Assembly: GCA_919901335.1 (NCBI GenBank)
Contig: CAKKOZ010000019.1
Location: 2,057 to 19,977, forward strand
Source: Nitrospiria bacterium
GTDB taxonomy: Bacteria; Nitrospirota; Nitrospiria; JACQBZ01
Direction of reading: 5' to 3'
Length of the DNA: 17,921 nucleotides
Position 1 is the first letter of the stretch. Each line of letters starts with the position of its first letter. Made by a program: the position numbers and the translations under genes. This document shows, one piece after another, positions 1 through 5,860 of this stretch. The notes below the pieces were generated by a model. That model saw only the letters and a list, made by a program, of their open reading frames with translations, was not told the origin of the DNA and did not search any database.

Positions 1-833
1 TAGTATCCCGCCAGGTCGCCGGTGGTGTCGTTCGGCCGGTCCCAGGTGACGCGAATGATCCGGCAGCCGCCCGTGATAAAGGCCTGCACGTTGGTGGGGC
101 AGGGGGGCCGCGTCGTGTCCTTGGACAGATCCGTGTTGCGGAGAACCACGTCCGATGCCAGCGATCTCCGACGGTAGCCGTCCAGCATCACAGGATCCTT
201 AAAATCCTTGTCGGGCTTGTCGGTTCTCACGGTCAATTGAAGCGTGATGCGCTTTACGGACGCGGCGGCTGCGGCATCCAGCACCAGGCAGTCCGCATCC
301 ACCCCCAGCTTGCAGTTCTTAGCGTTATAGAAGGTGACGATGAGATTCTCGACATTGGCGCCAAAATTGACGATCGAACCGGTCGTCGCGCCGGTGTTCA
401 TCTGGCGGGTGAGCCAGGGATGTTTCGGATCGTCTTTATTGATCGCATAGATCAAGTTATCCAGCTGGTTGTCGCCGTTAAAATCGCCCTGGAGTTGGAG
501 CTGGCGCGGGATCCCGGATGTGGGATTGAGCTTGCTTGGGTTTTCCAGCAGGTTCAAAATTCCATTCGTTCCCCCCGCCAGGCTGGGGTTATAACCCGCC
601 AGGCGAAGCTCGCGCATGAGCTGATCCATCACCACCCGGGCCGTCTGCTGCATGTCAACCACCTGCTCCTGCACGGTGGTGGTCCGGATGCTGTTGGTGT
701 AAATCTGGTAGACCCCGGCGAAAATCAGTCCGGCGATCACCAGGGCCACGAGCAGCTCGACCAGTGTGGCGCCCTGCTGCGTCTTCAACGGTTTTGGCGG
801 TCTCGTTTTTCCGCTGTGATGGATACGGCTCAT
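1..833 (-). CDS. pilW: PilW-type minor pilin with C-terminal FN3-like extension (partial)
   Basis: An open frame runs from the ATG at 833 off the left edge: 277 complete codons and no stop. Residues 1-21 form a basic leader ending in Gly, followed by ATLVELLVALVIAG. This is a type III prepilin signal cut after Gly21, with Glu at +5 and a hydrophobic helix. The following MRELRLAGYNP is typical of PilW. PilW proteins are inner-membrane minor pilins that join the priming complex of type IV pili. The pilin-like part ends near residue 240 (YRRRSLASDVVLRN). It is followed by a Pro/Thr linker, then CPTNVQAF and IIRVTWDRPNDTTGDLAGY, which read as the first strands of a fibronectin type III domain, an addition unusual for PilW. 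The start has an AAGGTGA Shine-Dalgarno and lies 18 bp after the PilV stop, so this is gene three of operon B. The leader is longer than usual. The pilin call is secure; the FN3 call is likely but truncated. Confidence 0.85.
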   Translation of the reverse strand, partial: MSRIHHSGKTRPPKPLKTQQGATLVELLVALVIAGLIFAGVYQIYTNSIRTTTVQEQVVDMQQTARVVMDQLMRELRLAGYNPSLAGGTNGILNLLENPSKLNPTSGIPRQLQLQGDFNGDNQLDNLIYAINKDDPKHPWLTRQMNTGATTGSIVNFGANVENLIVTFYNAKNCKLGVDADCLVLDAAAAASVKRITLQLTVRTDKPDKDFKDPVMLDGYRRRSLASDVVLRNTDLSKDTTRPPCPTNVQAFITGGCRIIRVTWDRPNDTTGDLAGY

Positions 834-851
834 CGTTTCACCTTCGATCGG

Positions 852-1424
852 TTAGTAGTTCCCCGTTGTGGATTCGACACGAACCACATGGATGTTTTTG
901 TCCGCATGGGTCGTCAGATTGCATTCGTTGGGCTGAGGCGTCCCGCCCCAGACGACACAGGCCATCAACCAGATCATTCTTGGCTGGGGATAGTTCCGTT
1001 TCACTCCCCACACCAGCGTCATTCCAGCCGGAAGCGGGCTAACGGCCGGTGGGCTGACGTATTTGTAGGTCCATAGCCCGTCGCCCCCGCCGCCGGTCAA
1101 TTCATCCCCGTTTGTTCCGCTGTCGTTGGGCGGATTGGACTCCGGCGGCGAGAGCACGGCCGGGTCGTCCGAACAGACCACCGGATACCCGCCGGTGCCG
1201 CAGCTCCCATAGAGCGGCTCGTAGTCGGTGTTCCGCAGCTCCTCGATCTTGTCCTGGGCCAGCGCGGTGGCCTGCATCATTTGATTTCCGAAGGTGTTCC
1301 CTCTAACCGACGTGATGATCATTCCGGAGACCCCCATCAAACCGACCGCCAGTACGACCATGGCGATCAGCAGCTCGAGGAGTGTAAAACCCGTGTTATT
1401 TAATCGTCCTCTTATCATCTTCAT
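852..1424 (-). CDS. pilV: PilV-type minor pilin (operon B)
   Basis: About 190 residues. The N terminus has a short basic leader ending LNNTG, then FTLLELLIAMVVLAVGLMG, a textbook PilV prepilin segment: cleavage after Gly, Phe at +1, Glu at +5, then the membrane helix that packs into the pilus. The globular part has a cysteine pair near GSCGTGGYPVVCSDD and a Gly-rich loop (GTNGDELTGGGGDG). The ATG at 1424 overlaps the upstream stop as ATGA, matching junctions in operon A. An ATG six bases further in (1418) has a better placed GGGA and is a real alternative. A longer frame reaching 1502 would put the prepilin signal too far inside and is unlikely. It should be incorporated with the PilW and FimT-like products through the type IV pilus inner-membrane platform. 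Confidence 0.87.
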   Translation of the reverse strand: MKMIRGRLNNTGFTLLELLIAMVVLAVGLMGVSGMIITSVRGNTFGNQMMQATALAQDKIEELRNTDYEPLYGSCGTGGYPVVCSDDPAVLSPPESNPPNDSGTNGDELTGGGGDGLWTYKYVSPPAVSPLPAGMTLVWGVKRNYPQPRMIWLMACVVWGGTPQPNECNLTTHADKNIHVVRVESTTGNY

Positions 1425-2002
1425 TCCCATGCCGGCGGACTGGACTTGGCATTCCACCGGTAGAGCTTGGCCCGCCCGGTCGTCCCCTCGACCTGGACGC
1501 AATAGGCCGATTGATTGGGGTCCAGTGTATTCGTCAGGTAGACGACGCCCCCGGGATAGAAAGTTCCGTTTCCGTCCACCGAGGAGCCGCGGATATCAAA
1601 TCGGGCCATGCTACCACCCGGGAAATAAATCGGCTCATGGCTCGTGGTCTCTTTGCAGGCACCGGTACTGCCGCCCACCCCGAACCGGACCCCTTTGTAA
1701 TCCTTTTCGAAGTCAACCGTCTTATCGATCGTCGTCACGCCTGCGGCCTGACAATTAGCAGCACTCACCAGTTGGTAGCTCGTGCTTGTGAAGCAGACCA
1801 GGTAAGGCGTGTTGTTGGCCACCGCACGGGACCGGGCCAGCCGAAGATCCGCGTGCATTCCCTGGGCTGCCGCCTTGGCTCTTTGACGGGGGAGATCCGA
1901 AACGTACGCCGGGATCGCGATGGCGGCTGTAATCATAACAATCGCCAGAACCACCATCAATTCGGTCAATGTCACCCCTTTTTTATTTGTCAGATTCGTC
2001 AT
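1421..2002 (-). CDS. GspH/FimT-family minor pseudopilin (operon B, first gene)
   Basis: 193 residues. The leader MTNLTNKKG is followed by VTLTELMVVLAIVMI: prepilin cleavage after Gly9, Glu at +5. The helix continues to IPAYVSDLP, then QGMHADLRLARSRAVANN, the alpha-helical stretch typical of GspH/FimT pseudopilins (compare the DLRWARQLALAER stretch in the operon A paralogue at 14521-14988). FimT/GspH proteins are minor pilins that help initiate the pilus or pseudopilus. The start at 2002 is chosen because GGAG lies six bases upstream and gives a nine-residue leader. An upstream ATG at 2116 would add an implausible Cys-rich stretch and run through the promoter. It is the first gene of operon B and overlaps the PilV ATG by ATGA. 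Confidence 0.87.
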   Translation of the reverse strand: MTNLTNKKGVTLTELMVVLAIVMITAAIAIPAYVSDLPRQRAKAAAQGMHADLRLARSRAVANNTPYLVCFTSTSYQLVSAANCQAAGVTTIDKTVDFEKDYKGVRFGVGGSTGACKETTSHEPIYFPGGSMARFDIRGSSVDGNGTFYPGGVVYLTNTLDPNQSAYCVQVEGTTGRAKLYRWNAKSSPPAWE

Positions 2003-2074
2003 CGAAACTCCGCTACAACAGTTGCAACAGCAACAATGCAACCGATATGCCATTTTCAGGTTCAGACGAGACAA

Positions 2075-2103
2075 ATTAAACACCTTATAAATCAATATGT
2101 AAA
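2075..2103 (-). promoter_or_regulatory. Sigma-70-like promoter of minor pilin operon B
   Basis: On the minus strand TTTACA (2103-2098, 5/6 to consensus), a 17-base spacer, then TTTAAT (2080-2075, 5/6). It would start transcription near 2068 and leave a leader of about 65 bases before the ATG at 2002. The leader contains the palindrome GTTGCAAC. No sigma-54 -24/-12 element was seen here. Confidence 0.6.
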
Positions 2104-2142
2104 TAGATTTTAACATGATACGGCCTTGTCGCCCGATAGCGA

Positions 2143-2170
2143 ATGTCCAACTTGTGACATAGGGCTATGT
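2143..2170. promoter_or_regulatory. Overlapping inverted repeats between divergent promoters (candidate operator)
   Basis: Two dyads overlap. One has arms ATGTC (2143-2147) and GACAT (2156-2160). The other is ACATAG, GG, CTATGT (2157-2170) with perfect six-base arms. They lie about 40 bp upstream of the operon B -35 and about 20 bp upstream of the -35 for the ACT-domain gene, so one regulator could act on both. The protein that binds is unknown. Confidence 0.4.
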
Positions 2171-2190
2171 AACGGATTACACAACCGCCA

Positions 2191-2220
2191 TTGACAGAGG
2201 ACCACCGGATGGCGTATTTT
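2191..2220 (+). promoter_or_regulatory. Sigma-70-like promoter of the ACT-domain gene
   Basis: TTGACA (2191-2196, exact consensus), an 18-base spacer, and TATTTT (2215-2220, 4/6). It would start transcription near 2227, about 50 bases before the ATG at 2279. Confidence 0.5.
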
Positions 2221-2265
2221 GAAAATGTTTTCCGTCAATAGTTTAACTCTCTTTTCAACTATGTC

Positions 2266-2272
2266 AAGGAGG
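2266..2272 (+). promoter_or_regulatory. Strong ribosome binding site deciding the ACT-gene start
   Basis: AAGGAGG six bases before the ATG at 2279. It decides for this start over in-frame ATGs at 2219, 2225 and 2261, none of which has a good Shine-Dalgarno sequence; the first two also lie at or before the likely transcription start. Confidence 0.75.
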
Positions 2273-2278
2273 CAGACC

Positions 2279-2692
2279 ATGAGCGACAGGATTCGGAAGG
2301 TCGATTATTTTTATATCAAAGCCGCCGATAAACCGGGAGAGGGGGCAAGCGTCTTGAAGGCCCTTCGGGACGAAGGCATTAATCTTCTGGCGTTTTCCGG
2401 ATTTCCAGAAGGCCCAAAGGCCCAGATTGATTTCATCCCGGAAAATCCGATTGCATTTGAGGCCGCCGCAAAACGCGTCGGACTGAAACTAAGCAAGAAG
2501 AAGAGCGGCTTCTTAATCCAAGGGGAGGATCGGCCCGGAGCGGTGGCCAATATCATGGGAAAACTGTCCGACGCAAAGATCAACATAACCGCCGTCGACG
2601 CCGTCTGCGCCGGCGAAGGCCGCTACGGCGCCGTTCTCTGGGTCAAGCCAAAAGACGTCGCCGCCGCCGCCCGGGCCTTGGGCGCCACATAG
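2279..2692 (+). CDS. Tandem ACT-domain protein
   Basis: 137 residues starting MSDRIRKVDYFYIK. Two ACT domains fill the protein: residues ~8-70 (ADKPGEGASVLKALRDEGIN) and ~76-137 (GEDRPGAVANIMGKLSDAKIN). Each has the DxPG loop that in this family starts helix 1 and often forms the ligand site at a dimer interface. ACT domains usually bind amino acids and act as allosteric modules; stand-alone two-ACT proteins of this size occur in many bacteria with no defined partner. There is no catalytic domain or DNA-binding motif. It is the only plus-strand gene, divergent from pilin operon B and converging on the phospholipase-like gene, whose stop lies 13 bp beyond. Its own promoter and strong ribosome site suggest a separate unit. 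Family certain, role unknown. Confidence 0.85.
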   Translation: MSDRIRKVDYFYIKAADKPGEGASVLKALRDEGINLLAFSGFPEGPKAQIDFIPENPIAFEAAAKRVGLKLSKKKSGFLIQGEDRPGAVANIMGKLSDAKINITAVDAVCAGEGRYGAVLWVKPKDVAAAARALGAT

Positions 2693-2705
2693 AAAACGCG
2701 AGCGC

Positions 2706-5006
2706 TTAATCAAAAACCAGATCATAGTATTCGGGCTGGATTTCAAGAGCCGACAGGGCATCCAGTTCCTCCTGGGTGTAAATCCGGCGGTACAGGCCCG
2801 TTACCGTAAGCGGCATGGAATCCGGAACGGGCAGCTTGGCATACAGATCTCCCACATATTGGTAATCCATGCATGGATCGCACAAAAACGCCGACTCTTG
2901 CACGTAGCTCTCCATACGTATTGTAAGCGACGTACGGTAGAAGTGAGCAGCGTAACCGCCTGTAGTTTCATTCTTTATTATTTCCCGCCGACTGTCGCCA
3001 GAGTCTGCGCCCAACCCGTAGCCGCTTAATTGAACGAGCTCCCATTGGTCGTAGTAGCTGACAAACAGATCAGGCGTCAGCCAGTACCCCGAGTAGACAT
3101 TCATCTGGGCAGACGAGTAGGAAAAGACTTGTTGTCCTCCCGGAAGTTGCGGATTCGAAGTCTGTTGTTTATAACCTTCCTGGCCAAGATAGATGTAATA
3201 AGTCAGCCCCAGAATAAAGACCGAGTTGTCCTTCAAGATCACTTTAAGCTCTCGGAAGCCTCCATAAGAACCTGCCAACTCCACGCGCCAAGTCTGAGGC
3301 GGCTCGGGCGTGTCACCCCCCTGCCAGTTTCCGTCCGGCATTTCTTGCCCATTGATGAATAATTTACCGAAGCTGACTTCGATCCTCTTCATCTCCCCAT
3401 AGGTCACAAATCGGCCGGTTAAAATCTGCTGAGACAGGTCCCAGGACCGGCTGACTCCATCTCTCGCTTCCAACCTGTAATAAGGAGAGGTTTGAGGGCA
3501 GTCGTAACCAGCGCAGTGGAGATCCTGAGTCATGGAGGACCCAGTGAGCGTCGCATATTCCTGAATGATGAAAACATAATTGAAATCGGGGTCGAACTTG
3601 CGTGCGATGACCGCTCCTTCTTCGGCTCCTAAAAGGCCGCGGAAGACCACAGTCAACCGAATGTTCTGCGCATCGGAAGGTATGGGCTGAGGGAACGAGA
3701 ATGGGAAGGAATCTCCATCTTCCGTTCGTGGGAGGCCCGTGATGCTCAGAGGATCGGAAACATTAAAAATCTCGTCCTCGCTGCCGGCTAACCGGTACTG
3801 TGCAACAAGTGTCAAACTACCACTCCCGGCTTCTTCATTCCCCGTCAAATTAATCACCTTTAGGGAGATCCTGTTTTCCGTATCGAAGGTCACATCCTTG
3901 CCCTCGATCTTGCCTCGGAAGAAGTAGTTGAGCAAGCCAGCCGAGTAGCCCACAGCGCGCGGAATCAGAAGCTTGGCGTAGTCGTCATAAACGTTGGTAT
4001 CGAGGATTGGAATTTGGGGTAGAGGGGAGCTTAATAGAGGATATTTTTGTCGGTAGTAGTCAATCCAGTCCACGGCTGCCAGCAGGTAGCCTTGGCCCCC
4101 TTTTGTTTCACCATCCTGTATTTTTAAATAGTATTCCCTGTCGTAGGGCTCGCCAGAACTTCGGATAAAGTTAGCCGTGGTTCGACTCGCCCTATCCAGC
4201 CGGGGGTAGGAGAAATTCGCGTTTCCAATCGTGTCATCGCTAAAGAAATTGGCATTGGAATATTCCGAGATACCGATCACATTGCCTACAGCGACGCCGG
4301 GATTCGTCCCGCCGTATTGGTTGGTGTCGATAAACGAGGCAATATCGTTGATGGTCCCGCCGAACGGCATAAAACCGTAGCCGGGAAGCTGGCCATTAAC
4401 TTTTGTCTCTGACCATTTCTCATAATTAAAGAAGATATAGTGTCCATCATCCCTGGAATGGGCCGGAACCGAGGCGTCCTGAACCAGGTGCATCAATTGA
4501 CCCAGCCCCCGGAAGGTGTCGGAGAAATTCTTGTCCCTTGCCGTCTTATCCGAAGCGGTCAGAGCCTCGAAAAAATATTCCCGAACATCATTCCAGGAAT
4601 AATATCCTCCAGGACTCTGCGTTCCTTTCGGCAGCAGCCCCCATTGCGCGGAAGATCTCCCGGAAAGAAAACCGGTACCCCAGATCCCGCTGAATCCTTG
4701 ATCCGTCAGCGGATTATGAAAATGATTGACGGAGCGTAGGTACGGAAGCCCTCCGGGCGGCTCGTCTTCGAAACGACCGCCGTTTCTTATAGAAATGAAA
4801 GCCTCCTTTTCATCAAAGAATTCATTAATTCCCTTTTGTAGGCCTAACTGGTCTTTGAGGTATAGATCTAAAGAAAAACTGTCAAACTGCCCTTTTGCGA
4901 CGGTCTCGTTTATCGCCTCATGAGTTGAAACATTAAACGAAAGCACAGCCGAATCCTCAAGGATCAAAAACCCGATCACAACCGCGACGAACATTAATCG
5001 TTTCAT
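2706..5006 (-). CDS. Exported protein with zinc-dependent phospholipase C-like domain
   Basis: 766 residues. A hydrophobic signal peptide (~1-23) precedes FNVSTHEAINE. Residues ~25-200 carry the spaced ligand pattern of the alpha-helical zinc phospholipase C / S1-P1 nuclease fold: His29 (THEAI), Asp81 (GGRFEDEP), His95 (SVNHFHNPLTD), His173 and Asp177 (LGQLMHLVQDASVPAH), His183, His189 and possibly Glu196 (GHYIFFNYEKW). In the family these residues hold three zinc ions and hydrolyse phosphodiesters such as phospholipid headgroups. The mature N terminus seems to lack the Trp that is a ligand in classic enzymes, and the last His-Glu spacing is wider. The helical part may extend to ~350; the rest is beta-rich, unrecognised, with a Cys pair (FLCDPCMDY). 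It is the last gene of a three-gene unit, with an ATGA overlap to the gene before. GC is lower than in the pilin genes. Fold likely, substrate unknown. Confidence 0.7.
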   Translation of the reverse strand: MKRLMFVAVVIGFLILEDSAVLSFNVSTHEAINETVAKGQFDSFSLDLYLKDQLGLQKGINEFFDEKEAFISIRNGGRFEDEPPGGLPYLRSVNHFHNPLTDQGFSGIWGTGFLSGRSSAQWGLLPKGTQSPGGYYSWNDVREYFFEALTASDKTARDKNFSDTFRGLGQLMHLVQDASVPAHSRDDGHYIFFNYEKWSETKVNGQLPGYGFMPFGGTINDIASFIDTNQYGGTNPGVAVGNVIGISEYSNANFFSDDTIGNANFSYPRLDRASRTTANFIRSSGEPYDREYYLKIQDGETKGGQGYLLAAVDWIDYYRQKYPLLSSPLPQIPILDTNVYDDYAKLLIPRAVGYSAGLLNYFFRGKIEGKDVTFDTENRISLKVINLTGNEEAGSGSLTLVAQYRLAGSEDEIFNVSDPLSITGLPRTEDGDSFPFSFPQPIPSDAQNIRLTVVFRGLLGAEEGAVIARKFDPDFNYVFIIQEYATLTGSSMTQDLHCAGYDCPQTSPYYRLEARDGVSRSWDLSQQILTGRFVTYGEMKRIEVSFGKLFINGQEMPDGNWQGGDTPEPPQTWRVELAGSYGGFRELKVILKDNSVFILGLTYYIYLGQEGYKQQTSNPQLPGGQQVFSYSSAQMNVYSGYWLTPDLFVSYYDQWELVQLSGYGLGADSGDSRREIIKNETTGGYAAHFYRTSLTIRMESYVQESAFLCDPCMDYQYVGDLYAKLPVPDSMPLTVTGLYRRIYTQEELDALSALEIQPEYYDLVFD

Positions 5007-5848
5007 TTTTTGTCCCCAGGCAACTTATATAGATCGCCGGCAGGTTTTCCGGTTAGGTATTCCCAGTCCTTACGGATCGCTCGAATGAATTCTTTCTGCT
5101 GAGGCCACAATCTCTCATCGCCAACCGGCCCCGGGTGTGCTTGCTTTCGTCCTTCTACTGTCTGAAGCTTTGGCAGACCTACTACCGAATATGTTCCAAA
5201 GGTTTGTTTATATAACGTCCAAAACGGTTCGGTATTCAAAACATCAGCATCAAAAGGAATGTCTAGGCTTTTTATCCTCCCAAAAGGGTTCTTGAGAGGA
5301 ATAAACGGTGAGACATTCCCTCCAAATTTATCGAAGTAGACAACCTTGCTCTTTTCATCCATCATGGACATGCCTTTTTCGTAAATGATGCCTTCTTTCT
5401 CCTCTCGAGTCGTACCTTCTCTCGATAATCTCTCCAAACTTTCCTTGATCGGATAGATCAAGAAGCTGTGATAAGTTGGATAGCTGCCATACCCCGGCTT
5501 GTAGATGATAAATGTTACCTTATCAGACCACTCAGACCATGAGAAGGGTTGGATAATCGTCGTGTAGGATGGAATATGAAACTCGCCGGCTTTATCCGTA
5601 AGCGTTTCTCGAACATTAAAAACAGAACTTCCTGAATGCGCAGGCCCCAATGTTGTTTTCAAATAACTTGCGACCACCACCGCCCCTTCAATCGGCTCCT
5701 TCGTCTCGGCATCGATCACCCTTCCGTGAAAAGCCGGCTTGTGATAGATCAACCACCCCGCATGCCCCGCATCTGGTAGCATAAACAGGATCGTCACGAA
5801 CAAGACCATCAAACCTATGGTTTTTCTCATTCGTCTGCTTTCCTTCAT
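5003..5848 (-). CDS. Exported protein with carboxypeptidase-regulatory-like (beta-sandwich) domain
   Basis: 281 residues. A signal peptide ends near DAGHAGW (cleavage after ~Ala30), with no lipobox Cys. Residues ~38-115 read FHGRVIDAETKEPIEGAVVVA, then LTDKAGEFHIPSY, the pattern of a carboxypeptidase D regulatory-like (transthyretin-like) domain, a beta-sandwich common in cell-surface proteins. The remainder is charged and unrecognised, with no catalytic motif seen. The start at 5848 has GGTGATC and lies 12 bases after the giant gene's stop; an internal Met at 5830 with a weaker AAGGA is an alternative. The ATGA overlap with the phospholipase-like gene points to translational coupling and a shared role in the periplasm or at the surface. 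AT-rich for the window (a sampled stretch 5341-5400 is 24/60 GC). Confidence 0.65.
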   Translation of the reverse strand: MKESRRMRKTIGLMVLFVTILFMLPDAGHAGWLIYHKPAFHGRVIDAETKEPIEGAVVVASYLKTTLGPAHSGSSVFNVRETLTDKAGEFHIPSYTTIIQPFSWSEWSDKVTFIIYKPGYGSYPTYHSFLIYPIKESLERLSREGTTREEKEGIIYEKGMSMMDEKSKVVYFDKFGGNVSPFIPLKNPFGRIKSLDIPFDADVLNTEPFWTLYKQTFGTYSVVGLPKLQTVEGRKQAHPGPVGDERLWPQQKEFIRAIRKDWEYLTGKPAGDLYKLPGDKK

Positions 5849-5860
5849 GATGCGATCACC

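Noticed and set aside
1425..1502. Longer start for the operon B PilV gene
   Set aside because: It would overlap the upstream gene by about 80 bases and bury the prepilin cleavage site; starts at 1424 or 1418 give normal leaders.
2003..2116. Upstream extension of the operon B FimT-like gene to an ATG at 2116
   Set aside because: It would pass through the promoter and add an odd Cys-run segment before the prepilin leader; the 2002 start has a proper GGAG site.
2693..2705. Possible bidirectional terminator between the convergent ACT and phospholipase-like genes
   Set aside because: The gap is 13 bp; GCGAGCGC gives only a three-base stem with an impossible loop, so no terminator can be claimed.
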